NCBI GenBank assembly: GCA_963989385.1
Contig: OZ022498.1
Coordinates: forward strand, 131,501-195,500
Direction: 5' to 3'
DNA: 64,000 nt
DNA from: Ctena decussata
Lineage: Eukaryota > Mollusca > Bivalvia > Lucinida > Lucinidae
The translations under genes were made by a program, and so were the position numbers. The notes beneath the pieces were generated by a model. It did not search any database. It had not been told where the DNA came from and saw nothing but the letters and a program-made list of their open reading frames with translations. Positions 52,165 through 63,422 of the stretch are shown here, piece after piece. Each line of letters opens with the position of its first letter. Position 1 is the stretch's first letter.

Positions 52165-53640
52165 CACGAATGTGCAATACGAATATCCAGACCAGTCCGA
52201 GCGCCTGCGCGGGCGGGTCAGGATATTTTGAGACCTACAGAAAAAGCGTTTTAGTCTGCAATTTCGTGTATACAGAGATGAAAGAACACTATGATAAATG
52301 GTGTATACCACCTGCGAAGGTGAAACTCTTTTTTTTTGCGTTATTTACCCTGTGGCATGTTCCAGTCGCAAACATCCCGGTCACCACAAATGAAGGTGGA
52401 ACTATTTGCGTTATTTACCCGGTCGCATGTTCCAGTTGCGAACATTCAGATCAGTCCTGCGCGGACTGGTTGGGATATTCGCAACCTACTAAACAGCCGT
52501 TCTATTCTGCAATCAGATAGAAAGAGCATTGTATAATACACCACCAATGAAGATGAAACTATTTGCGTTATTTACTCTGTGGCATGTTCCAGTTGCGAAA
52601 TCCAGAGCAGTCCTGCGCGGAGTGGTCGGGATATTCGCAACCTACTGAACAGCCGTTCTATTCTGCAATCAGATAGAAAGAGCATTGTATAATACACCAC
52701 AATTGAAGGTGAAACTATTTGCGTTATTTACTCTGTGGCATGTTCCAGTTGCGAATATCCAGATCAGTTCTGCGCAGAGTGGTCGGGATATTCGCAACCT
52801 ACTGGATGGCCGTTCTATTCTGCAATCAGATATAAAGAGCATTGTATATACCACCACAAATAAAGGTGAAACTATTTGCGTTATTTACCCTTTGGCACGT
52901 TCCAGTTGCGTACATCCCGGTCAGTCCTGCGCGGACTTGTCGGAATATTCGCAACCTACTGAACAGCAGTTCTATTCTGCAATCAGATAGAAAGAGCATT
53001 GTATATACCACCACAAATAAAGGTGAAACTATTTGCCTTATGTACCCTGTGGCATGTTCCAGTTGCGTACATCCCGGTCAGTCCTGCGCAGAGTGGTCGG
53101 GATATTCGCAACCTTATGAACAGCTGTTCTATTTTGCAATCAGATAGAAAGAGCATTGTATAATACACCACCAATGAAGGTGAAACTATTTGCGTTATTT
53201 ACTCTGTGGCAAGCTCCGGTTGCGAACATCCAGGTCAGTCCTGTGCGGACTGGTCGGTATATTCGCAACCTACAGAACAGCCGCTCTATTCTGCAATCAG
53301 ATAGAGAGCGCATTGTATAATACACCACCAATGAAGGTGAATTTGCGTTATTTACACTGTGGCATTTTCCAGAAGAGACCATCCAGATCAGTCTGCGCAC
53401 CTGCGCTGACTGGTCAGGATATTCGCAACCTACAGAACGGCCTTTATATATTCTGTAGTCTCGTATATACAGAGATGGAGAAAAACTGGTTAGATGATGT
53501 TTACCACTAGCAAAGATAAAACTATTCTCGTTATTTGCCCTGTGTCATGTTCCAGTAGCGAAGATCCAGACCAGTTCGCGCACCTGCGGGGGCTAGTCAA
53601 GATATTCGCGACCAACAGAACAGCCATTATATTCTTCAAT
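52165..53640. repeat. 157-bp satellite-like tandem array, about nine units
   Basis: GAAACTATTTGCGTTATTTA or close variants recur near 52,400, 52,556, 52,709, 52,868, 53,025 and 53,182, with diverged units at both ends. Each unit has TGGCATGTTCCAGTTGCG, CAGTCCTGCGCGGACTGGTC, CGGGATATTCGCAACCTACT and AATCAGATAGAAAGAGCATT. Open frames of about 100 codons arise within the array but the period is not a multiple of three, so the ORFs are not genes. Confidence 0.88.
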
Positions 53641-54524
53641 CCGTATGTACATTATCAAGTAACCTTATAACCTGGGTGTGTCTCGCCCAGAAAGGGAATG
53701 TTTACTCGTATGCAGCAGCGGACCACTAGGCCAGCCTGCGCGTCTGCGCAGACTGAGCTAGGTTATCACTGCTTGCAACAAAGCTTATTTTATTTTTATT
53801 TATTTATTTTTTATGACAACACATCTCATTGAACATCCCGATCAGTCGGTGCCTTGCAGATTGAACAGAGTATTCTCTGCTTGCAATGCAGATATATCGA
53901 CAAGTACGGTACAGTTCTCATTTACGTTTCGGCTGCTTCTAGTATTCAACTTCGAGCACCCCGTTCAGCATACGTTGATTGAACAGGGTATTCGGCAGTT
54001 TTGTGTTTTGATATTCTTTAGTGACAGTTGAGGAGAAACCCCGGAAGATTTGTCAAAGTCAGCAGACCATAACCAGTATATCAAAGTTATATTTGGTGCA
54101 TACTTTCAGGTTAGAATATGCTGGTGTAAGTGTGTACCTCAAGTGTCATTACTCTAGCCTTTATACTTTTTGAGAAAAAGACCTAAACGCATATGGTTAG
54201 CATAGGTTGAACTGGTCACAGACATGGATGCGAACGAGGACGCGAACGCGAACACAAACACAAACACGAACACGAATGCGAATGCATACGGAGACTGCAT
54301 CGCCGGAGTATAGCAAAAGGTCTCATTTGATTCGCAAAGGTGCGCTAAAATTGTCAGCGGGACACAGGAGGGCAACGAAGCTTGACTGACTGGAGCTTGA
54401 CTATAACAAGCGCAACTGTGATACGGGCAATACCGGCCAAGTGAAATGAGATCAACTGCAGTGTCAGAATAGACAGTTCTCCCCCCACCCCCACCCCAAA
54501 AAAAAATCAAACCTCTCAAATATT
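53641..54524. other. Degenerate satellite edge and simple repeat
   Basis: Diverged relatives of the 157-bp unit occur near 53,690-53,770 and 53,830-53,990. An imperfect CGAACR/CAAACA hexamer run lies at about 54,228-54,292. No gene. Confidence 0.45.
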
Positions 54525-55372
54525 GTCAGAGATATGACAATACCATTGAACAGTGAAATATAGGCCACAGTGACCTACAAATGGTATGACGTCAAACATT
54601 GTACTTGAATGTACCATTACTCCAAGTATGACACAAGTCAATGAAATGGTGTTAGCGATATTGCGTTAAGTCATTGGACCATGAAATATAGGTCACACAG
54701 ACCTACAATTTAGGTCACTCATAGTGTCAGCTTAATGCATTAACCCAAGTGTGATGCAACCTATAAAACAGCATTAGAGATATTGGCTAAATCACTGGGC
54801 CATGAAATATAGGTAACACTGACCTATAACAAGCATGATGCTACTCACACTGTCAGCCTAAACCATTAACCAAAGTATAATGCCAACTCATGAAAGAGTG
54901 TTGAAAATATTATGCAAAATCACTGGACCATGAAATATAAGTCACACTGACCTACAATTGGTATGAGGTCACTCATAGTGTCGGCTCAAACCATTAACCA
55001 AAGTATAATTCAAAACCACGAATAGTGTTACAAATATGAGGTTACATCACTTGACCATGAAATATAGGTTACAATGACCTCCACCTGGAATGAGGTCTCG
55101 CACAGTGTCAGACAAAACCATTAACCCAAGTATGATGCAAATCCATAGAATAGTGAAAAAATATAAGGCAAACTCACTGGACCATGAAATAATATAGGTC
55201 ACACTGACCAAAATTAGTTTGAGGTCACTCACAGTGTTAGCCCAAACCATTAATCCAAGTATAAACTAAATCAATGAAACAGAATTAGAAATATGAGGCA
55301 AAAACACTGGCCAATAAATATAGGTCACTGTGGCTTACTTTTAAACTGCGTTCAAACATAGGGTCATACTGA
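54525..55372. repeat. 125-bp tandem array with ERE-like palindromes (left part)
   Basis: About seven units marked by TCACTGGACCATGAAATATA near 54,543, 54,672, 54,795, 54,920, 55,042, 55,172 and 55,300. Each has AGGTCACACTGACCTAC or a variant; GGTCACACTGACC at 55,197-55,209 is an exact GGTCAnnnTGACC palindrome. The array resumes at 59,700 beyond the CR1-like LINE. Confidence 0.85.
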
Positions 55373-55380
55373 GTAATAAT

Positions 55381-56664
55381 TTATAATGTAGATTGATAAT
55401 GTAGATCCTCTTGTGGTAAAAGGCTTAATCCAGCCTGTGACACCAGCTCTACGTCTTCACCACTTGTTATTTCTTGGTCTGTTCCGGTGGTGTTATACAC
55501 AAATGTGGATTTATAATCATATTTAATGGGTTGGGTTTCTAAATATCTATCTAACTTTCTTTCAAATGAATATTTGGTTTTGGCTTCCACAATTTCCTCT
55601 GGTAATTGGTTCCATAGATCCACAACTCGGTAGCAAAACGAATACTTTCTTGTGTTTAAACGTGGCCTCTTTTTGAATATATTTCTGTTATGTCCTCTAG
55701 TCGTACTTTCATTCCTCATGATAAATAACTTAGACACTTCCGGGTCATATTTATCTGTTAATATCTTGTATGTTTCAATTAAATCGCGCCTTAGTCTTCT
55801 GTATGCTAACGTTGGTAAATTCAGAACCTTTAATCTTTCCTCATATGATATTTCCTTCATTCCTGATAGCTGTTTTGTTGCGCGTTTCTGGACATTTTCA
55901 ATCATATTAATATGTTTCTTTAAATATGGACTCCAAACTTGATTCGCAAACTCTGCATGTGGTCTCATCAATGATGTATATAATGTCTTAAATGTTGTTG
56001 TATCTAAGTATTCGAATGTTCTCTTTATTATACCCATAACTGAGTTAGCTTTGTTGAGCTTTTCACTAATATGCTTTTCAAATAGGAGTTTATCATCTAT
56101 TATAGCACCTATATCCTTTTCTTTCGCTGTTTTCATCATTGGGTTCAAATCAGCTCTAAGCTTATAGTCATAATTTTCAACTTTGCTTCTGCCAATTCTC
56201 ATCGTCTTACATTTCTCAGGATGGAACTTTAATAACCATTTTTCTGACCATTCATTCATCAAATATATATCCGACTGTAACTGCTCACAATCTTCTATAC
56301 TATGGACTTCCTTGAAGATCTTAGTGTCATCCGCAAAGAGAAATATGTCGCTTTCCGGCGATATGCTGCTTGGCAAATCATTTATGTATACTAGTAGCAC
56401 AAATAGTATTGGTCCCATTACAGATCCTTGGGGTATTCCGGAGGAGACATCCTTCCACTCTGAGCTAACACCATTTACTAATACACGTTGTTTCCGACCC
56501 TGAAGAAAAGCTTGTATCCATAGGATATACATCTGACCAATGTTATATAACTTAAGTTTATGTATTAGTTTCTGATGGCTAACTTTATCAAACGCTTTCA
56601 TAAAATCACAGTATGCCACGTCTACACTACCACCTCGATCCAGAATTTCCGTCCACCTATCCAT
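55381..56664 (-). pseudogene. Reverse transcriptase core and thumb of the CR1-like LINE ORF2
   Basis: Uninterrupted 427-codon segment. It shows Y-C-D-F-M-K-A-F-D-K-V-S-H, G-I-P-Q-G-S-V-M-G-P-I-L-F and the catalytic F-A-D-D-T-K, followed by the C-terminal R-R-L-R-R-D-L-I-E-T-Y-K motif of CR1-like elements. Continues upstream through a stop at 56,665 into N-Y-R-P-V-S-L-T (56,907-56,671). It copies element RNA at a nicked target. Confidence 0.88.
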
Positions 56665-56670
56665 TACTGT

Positions 56671-58590
56671 TCACAATTGAAGAATGGTAGGTCGCCCAAA
56701 TATAAAGCCGTATTGCTTATTACTAAATAATTTGAATTTCTGCATATGGCCCAAAATATTCTCTCTCACAATACTTTCCAAAACTTTGCATAAAATGCAT
56801 GTTAAACTGACAGGTCTATAATTACCAGCATATTTCTTATCACCTTTCTTGAACAATGCTGTTATATTAGCACATCTCCAGTCAAATGGAAGATCACCAG
56901 TCTTCACTGAATTATTGAAATGATGAACAAGGGGTACGACAATACATTACTAAGCTCTTTCAATATCCTAGGGTGAAGCCTATCAGGCTCTGGGGATTTA
57001 TTTATTTTTAAGTTATCTAGCCTCTTTTTCACTATATCTCTTGTTATTGAAATTTCGTCTAATTCCGGTATCTCTTTATCTGGTTCTACGTCCAGGTGAA
57101 CAGAACTAAAGAAATCAGCCAAAACAATCTGATTTAGTCATGTTTAGTTTTTTATCATCTGTGTATATTTCCGGTATAGATGTTTTAGTCTTAGTCTTCT
57201 TTTCTACAAAAACATTTTGGATTACTTTTCACTTTTTGAACAATGTGTTTTTCATGGTTTCTATTCAATCTTCTTGTTAATGTCCGAACCTGGTTTCTCA
57301 CCCTGTTATACTCAAGTTTTGCATTTTCATCTCCGTTATTAATATATCTATTCCATAATCGTTGATTCTTCTTCACTTTTGACTTAAGCTTTCTATCCCC
57401 TCTATTAACTTTCAAATTTTGTGACGGTTTTACAGATATTTTTGGAACACACTCTTCAACCGCTTCTACAAGTCTACTAGGCAAAAACTGCCACTGCGTA
57501 TCAACTGAACTGTTCTCCAAAACAGAATCCCAATTAACTGTCAACATTTCACCCAATTTCATGTAATCATCCTTATCATATTTATATATTATTTTGTCTC
57601 TATCTGATCCATCTAAATATGCATTAAATGTAAACGTCAAAACAGCATGATCACTTTTACCCAGAGGAGAATGTATAAGTACATCCGACACCATGTCTTG
57701 TTCATTACTAAGGATTACATAAATTACGCCCCCTCGTAGCTTCGGCGACATGCTGGTATAAATAACAGTCTCTCACTGCCTCTATAAAGTCAAATTCTGC
57801 ATCACCTAGCCCTTTATCAGTTGAACAAAAGTCCCAATCAACTCCTTGATAGTTAAAATCTCCTACAAAAACTGTATGCGTGTTTTTCTTATCCATTATA
57901 CTCTTTAATAGTATATTAAGTTTATAATTATTTTCAATACATGAATTCGGGCTTCTATATATAGAAATTTAAAGAGTAACTACACTTCAGGAACTGACTG
58001 AATCAGATCCCAAACCCTATCCCCAACATCAAAGGGAAAGATTGACAAAGACATCCCAACAACAATAAATTATAAGTGATAAGCCGTGTCAGCAGCTCTT
58101 TCCCAAATAGGTGGCAACTCAGCTATCTTTATTGAACTAAATAATTTAGACCAACAGAAGGATTACAACAGACTAAGCAAATTATACGAAAAAACATTTA
58201 CTAATTATTTTACCTATTTTCTATTTTTATTATAGAAGGGTTAAAATGAGAACACAATAAATTAAACAGCACCGAACATGAAACAAATAAATGATAATTT
58301 ATCCACCTTGTTTAAAGTTATTTCAACTGATATATATTCCTCAAAGTTACAGTCGAGATCCACTACAGTATACTTCAGTGTGTTGATACATACCAACATT
58401 CCACTGCCTGTATCTGATTTGTTCAAATTAAGTGGTATAATCTCATAGCCGTCAATGGCATATTCAGAAAGCTCCCTTTCAAATCTTAATATTTTTGGTT
58501 TAACCTCAGAAAATGCTAATAATAAAGGTCTCTCCTGCACAAGCGATACCCTCGTTTAATTTCAGATAGTTTATCAATACTGAACGTATC
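56671..58590 (-). pseudogene. ORF2 5' part: endonuclease and RT N-terminus, interrupted
   Basis: Segments in order: apurinic-like endonuclease start (58,540-58,290, with A-F-S-E-V-K-P and S-F-I-C-F), insertion, endonuclease continuation (57,896-57,708, V-F-V-G-D-F-N-Y), G-K-S-D-H-A-V-L-T-F (57,751-57,191), the linker (57,122-56,904) and RT motifs (56,907-56,671). Frameshifts near 57,740, 57,190 and 56,905. Confidence 0.82.
57970..58276. mobile_element. Short non-autonomous insertion in the CR1-like LINE (copy 2)
   Basis: Same sequence as 186-424 plus an internal block of about 90 bp. The endonuclease frame reads S-F-I-C-F on one side and Y-R-S-P-N-S on the other, defining the boundaries. GAAA at both edges is consistent with a 4-bp target duplication. 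Confidence 0.7.
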
Positions 58591-58596
58591 TACATT

Positions 58597-59697
58597 TTAA
58601 AAGAGAACTGAAAATTTATCTAACTGTAATGTATTTACATTACTATTTACAGGTTTCTGGGCTCTACTGTCTAGCCTGCATCCATCTCCCCTCCAACTGC
58701 GCCTTGCTGCTTTCTTATCCTCACCACCTTTCTCTCCCAAGGCAGCCCACACCAGATACACAAAATTCCTTGACGCATCATCCTCTTGTTTTCTTTTAGC
58801 TTCTTTTTTCAATTCTGTTTCTTTAGCACGCTCCTCCCTTGGCAAATCATGTCTGATATCAATTTTCCTGAAAAAATCTGTACTAGACTCACTAAGTTAG
58901 CATGTTTCATAATTTTAGCCTTCGCTTCTTCTGAACAACTTGCCATCAATATACGTGGGACCACCGTCTTCTCACCATTTACAGTTCTTTCTAGATTTTT
59001 TTGACCGACCCTTTTCACTAATTTAATGTCATCCCTTTCAATACAAACACCAATTTCTGCACACAGTTTATATATAATGTTTCTATCATGTTGAATGTGC
59101 TCTGTCTTTAAATTTCCTTTACATTCTTTTACATTATAAAATGCTATGTTATTTCTCCTTTCAAATCTAGATTGCATTTCTGATGTTGCTTGTTTGACAA
59201 TGGAGTCAGTGCTGACTGGAACATTCTTACCTTGCTGGGCCCCTACCACATCACTAAAACTTGGCGCAGCTGACTGGGTGCTGGCTACTGCCTTCTTCAC
59301 TTCTTCCACGATATCAGTTTTCATGGATGCGAACGAAAATTTAACGCCGCGTATTTCGTTCTCAATACTGGCCATTCTTTCTTCAACTTTCTGCTGAAAC
59401 TCAGAGACAAATTCATTGCATCTATCTTCAATAGCTTTTGTATTTTTAACACTCTCCAGGGACTTAGTAATGCAATTTCTACAAAACCAATGTAAATCAA
59501 CCCGACCACTTATGGCCTTATACACAGCTTTGCTTATTTTCAAGCAACCAGTACATCTGCAATGCCCACAGTATTCACATGTGAGGAGCATATCATTTGG
59601 ATCTTTAAATCTATTGTCACAGCCATCACTAAGCCAGCCTTGCTCATCATTTTTCCCAAGTGCACCTGTGGGTTTATTTTTAGACTTTTCAAAGTAT
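58597..59697 (-). pseudogene. ORF1 of the CR1-like LINE (PHD-like zinc finger protein)
   Basis: Reading from about 59,690: a Cys-rich PHD-like finger (C-E-Y-C-G-H-C-R-C-T-G-C...H-W-F-C-R-N-C), a coiled-coil region, and an RRM-like segment R-R-N-N-I-A-F-Y-N-V-K-E. A frameshift near 58,870 moves the lysine-rich C-terminus (R-E-E-R-A-K-E-T-E-L-K-K) into another frame. ORF1 proteins of CR1 bind nucleic acid in the retrotransposition particle. The start codon is probably lost with the 5' truncation. Confidence 0.8.
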
Positions 59698-59699
59698 TA

Positions 59700-59880
59700 T
59701 GTTAATACGTCAAATAGTCTTCAAGATAAAAGGAAAAATCACTGGACCATGAAATATAGGTCTATGACCTACTTTTTGAGGTCCAACATCAGGTCATATT
59801 GACTTATTATCCCAAGCTATCATGTTCATACATCAAAGTCTTGAAGATACAAGGCAAAATCACTGGACCACAAAATATAG
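59700..59880. repeat. 125-bp tandem array, right part
   Basis: Two more units (AATCACTGGACCATGAAATA near 59,736, AATCACTGGACCACAAAATA near 59,857) continue the array split by the LINE. Confidence 0.75.
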
Positions 59881-60725
59881 TCCATTGTCCGATGTGCATC
59901 ACTGTCTTAAGTAGATCTTCACCAGATGCTGTGTAGCAAGTTTGAATACTCTATCTTTTCTGGTTACTTAAAACTGAGCTAAAGCAACAGATGAATATGT
60001 TTTCTAAGTTCACTCATCCGTAAAATATAGATCATGACCCGATATACATCACTGCATTCAGTAGCTTTTACCCAGATGTGCCTATGGAACAAGATTAAAG
60101 ACTCTGTCTCTATTGGTTACACAGTAACTGAGCTAAAAGCAACAGGTAGGTATTTTTTCTATATTCAATTATCCGTGAAAGGTTGGTCACGGCTTGATCG
60201 CTGCATTTAATAGATCTTCCCCAGATATATCTACGGAGAAAGTGTGAATACTCTATCCCTTTTGATTACTTAGAAACTGAGCTAAAAACAAGTGACTATT
60301 ATTTCTTTGTTCAATCAACCGTGAAATATAGGTCATTGCCAATATGCATCACTGCTTTCAACACGTCTTCCCCAGATGTATCTGTGGAGCAAGTATGAAG
60401 AATCTTTCCTTTGTGGTTACTTAGAAACTGAGCTAAAAGAAACAGCTAAATACTTTTTCGATGTTCAATCATCCGTGAAATGTAGGTCATGACCCAATAT
60501 GCATCACTACTTTCATTAGATCTTTCACAGATGTATCTTTTGAAGCAAGCTTGAATACTCTATCCCTTGTCGTTACTTGCTTGGAAACAGATCTATACCC
60601 AACAGGGGAGCATTTTTTCTATGTTCAATCATCAGTGACATATAGGTCATGGTCCAATATGAATCGCTGCTATCAGTAGATCCTTCCCAGATGTATCTAT
60701 GGAGCAAGTTTGAAGATTAGAAACG
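59881..60725. repeat. 150-bp tandem array, about six units
   Basis: Landmark CAGATGTATCTATGGAGCAAG or variants recur near 59,922, 60,072, 60,220, 60,375, 60,528 and 60,690, with ACTGAGCTAAAAGCAACAGG and TTCAATCATCCGTGAAATAT between. It appears distantly related to the preceding array through the GAAATATAGGTCAT block. Confidence 0.8.
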
Positions 60726-60764
60726 GAGCTAATCGCAACAGGTGAAATGTGAAAATATTGCTCA

Positions 60765-60855
60765 CGCGAACAAAAGCGCACGCGCACGCAATTGCACCTG
60801 CGTACGCGCACGCGCACGCACATGCGCAAGTGCATGTGCGCATGTGAACGTACAC
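60765..60855. repeat. Alternating purine-pyrimidine GCAC-rich tract
   Basis: Imperfect GCGCACGCGCACGC runs followed by GTGCATGTGCGCATGTG. The alternating pattern favours left-handed DNA and instability. The minus-strand ORFs here are repeat-derived. Confidence 0.6.
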
Positions 60856-61045
60856 GAAGGTATTGCATAAGCAAAGTCGCGCTGCAAATGACTTAACATG
60901 CCAAAATATAATTGAAATATACAGTTTGCAATCTTAGCCGTTAAAAGAATAGCCAACCGTAATTCACAGATACAGATACAGTTAGCTATTTTCTTGTAAA
61001 TACATGTAAACGGAAAAGAATACCGCAAGTGCTTTTGATGCAAAC

Positions 61046-61308
61046 GAGCCGCGACATGACAAAACTAACAATGTGGCATGTGCGCCCAGCGAAGACTCAG
61101 ATCAGCCTGGGCATCCGCCCAGTCTGATCAGAGTCTTCGCTGTCCACACTGAGTTAGCTTCGACCCTTAGCTACTCTTTAAGCGTATAGCGAAGAAGCTA
61201 CGCTTTAAGCGTACAGCGAATACTGACCGCAGATTGAGTGGATGCCCAGGCTGATATGAGTCTTCGCGTGGCGCACATGCACTTTGTTGTTTTGTCGTGT
61301 CGTGCCTC
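61046..61308. mobile_element. Palindromic MITE of about 263 bp
   Basis: Arms of roughly 70 bp mirror each other: GACATGACAAAAC...GCATGTGCGCC and AGCGAAGACTCAGATCAGCC against their complements (61,237-61,308). Subterminal inner palindrome GCCTGGGCATCCGCCCAG and an inner duplicated CTTTAAGCGTA. Fragments of the same family occur near 28,120, 51,641 and 61,550. Confidence 0.8.
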
Positions 61309-61943
61309 AAATATATTTTGGTAGTATGGGTCATTGTAATGTGTACTTTGACTAGCTTTCGAGTTCGACTGTGCGGTCATTTTATCCTTACCTCCATCTC
61401 ATCAATTCTTCTGTCTGGGCGATATGTCTGAAATACTGTATAAAGGGTTGTAAACTCCCAAAACATCCATTTATTCGTCGCTCACACTGTCAGGGACTGA
61501 ATTATTGAATTTGTGGCAGTGAAAACAGCAGTTCAACTCAACTCAGCTAAAGTGCGAATGCACAGGCTGTTCTGAGTCTTCTCTGTCCACGCAGTCGCAC
61601 ATCAAAACCCCGAAGGTATGAACAAACAGTGTAGACCCAGATCAGGTCGCTGAATCTGGCTCTGTTCGGTCTTTCACCCCATTTGCACCCCCGTACATAT
61701 CACTGCACCAGAAAACCAAGCTACTACACTTTAAGACAATTACTTTCTTTTCTTGGTGTCCAGACTCTTCGAGCTCTTATGGTAAACTACATTTTTGATA
61801 CATCTAGCCCCTGCACTCTTCATGCTCATCTCAATCATTCCCATACTAGAGAGAAATACTATTAAAGGTCCATTTATTTTGCTACCTTAACGGAAGACAG
61901 ATTAAAACGAACTCTGTTTATAATGTTTTTCTTCGTCTGTAGG

Positions 61944-61987
<44 letters not shown>

Positions 61988-62808
61988 AGAGAGAGCGTGT
62001 GATTCACAAAATGTTTATATCAAATTGCCCTAGCTGTAGACTGAAATAACATTTATTTATACGGCTTTCATAGCTGTAGAAATCCTTGTATCAAACGCAC
62101 AAATACTTCTGCATGTACACATTTAATTATCTATCTATCTATTTGTTTATTTAATTTTTGATATGAGTTTGTGGTCTTTTAAGAACAGTTCACTTTTGTC
62201 GTGCCGATCGTTAAGCAGAGGTGGGCGAAAACTGGAGCTCCCGAAAAAACATGTGACCTTCCGTAAGCAGAACTTGGCTGTCTCAGATGTACGCCGCTGA
62301 GGTTTGAAGACAGTGGTAAGACACCTTAAAAGAAGTGTCAGTGCTCTTATCCATAAGGCCACAAGTTAAGCGCTAGCCTGCTAAACTAGCGGTCTGGGTT
62401 CAAATTTCACAGGAAGCGGAATTTTTGTTCATCGTAATCAAGTTGCCATTGCACATCACTCTTCAGGCCGCTCGATATAATATAAATACTGTTGAAAAGG
62501 CCGTACAACCACATCATCATCCCTACTTCGTGAACAGAATATAAGTGAACGTGCGTGTATTTCTGATTTCAGTGTTCACCCCTTTCCAGCGTAAAAGAAC
62601 AGCTTTTATATAGTCCTACTCATTACAAAAAACTCCGATCACGTAACGTCTAGAGCTAAAGCATTTGGCGCGAAAACGACGTCAAGCTGAAAACACACGA
62701 AAGTACTTAGACCTACGTTCGTTTGGACGTTTATACTGACAAAACGAACTCGGTAACCAAGGACTTTTTTCTCTTTAATCGATGGCTGAAATAATAAATT
62801 ATGTTATA
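61309..62808. other. Repeat fragments and simple repeat, no gene seen
   Basis: A related MITE fragment lies near 61,550-61,640 and a GA dinucleotide run at about 61,947-61,995. A B-box-like GGGTTCAAATTTC near 62,396 suggests a decayed tRNA-derived sequence. The remainder is unassigned. Confidence 0.4.
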
Positions 62809-62960
62809 CAGTCAAACCTGGGGTCACCCCAGGAGACGAACAAAAATTGGCTACTTAAAACAGGTGACCCCTTAATACAGGTTCATTTGACTGTATTTTG
62901 GTTTAAGGGACACAAAAAGTGGCTGCTTAATATAGTGACCCATTAAGACAGGTTTGACTG
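62809..62960. mobile_element. Tc1/mariner-type MITE, 152 bp
   Basis: CAGTCAAACCTG at the left is mirrored by CAGGTTTGACTG at the right, with TA on both sides. Interior AGGTGACCCCTTAATACAGG is typical of a repeat common in marine invertebrates. Confidence 0.8.
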
Positions 62961-63422
62961 TATTAGTTTTTAAAAAATTCTATGAGCCCATAAATGTACC
63001 ATAAGATTTTTAGCGGTGAAATATTAGTAAAAAATCTAATTTAGGTTGACGTTAGTGTATTTTGCGTCCATTTTTTCCTCATCTTTGAACGCAAATAACT
63101 CGAAAACGAGCTCGGTTTGGTATCTTTTTTTTTCACATTCGGGTGTAATGCAAAAAAAAATACACCTGTACAGAAAAATAAAAAAATTCTATGGGAGAGC
63201 CCATTACCTACAATTCCCACCTTAAAATACTGACCTATCGTGGGTAAGCCGATAATACATTGTTTACCATTACGTCACCAGGTCATGTGTTTTGCTAGAT
63301 TGGTCGATTCAAAGTTGTATCATATCTACGTCATGACGCGTCCTTTTTTTGAAAAAATGTTGGAACCCGTCTAAAATGGAGGACATGTTTTTGTTCACCG
63401 AAAAGTTTTTGGAAGAAAAACA

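Larger units (their letters stand above)
55373..59697 (-). mobile_element. CR1-like LINE, nearly full ORF2 but inactivated
   Basis: Non-LTR retrotransposon inserted into the satellite. ORF1 at the high-coordinate end, then endonuclease, then reverse transcriptase ending near 55,381, followed by a short repeated 3' tail (ATCTACATTA twice). The 5' end is cut near 59,697. At least four frame breaks and a short insertion at about 57,970-58,276 prevent function, but the RT block is long and well conserved, so the copy is moderately young. Confidence 0.88.

Noticed and set aside
52107..53510. Several ORFs of 60-137 codons in the 157-bp array
   Set aside because: They follow repeat units, occur in shifting frames on both strands, and the period is not a multiple of three.
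52165..53640. CRISPR-like regular repeats
   Set aside because: The whole 157-bp unit is repeated, without short repeats separating unique spacers, and the locus is metazoan.
54154..54519. 121-codon ORF with a (FVFVFVFA) stretch
   Set aside because: Translation of an imperfect hexamer repeat.
60647..61043. Arg/His/Val-rich ORFs
   Set aside because: Derived from the alternating GCAC tract.
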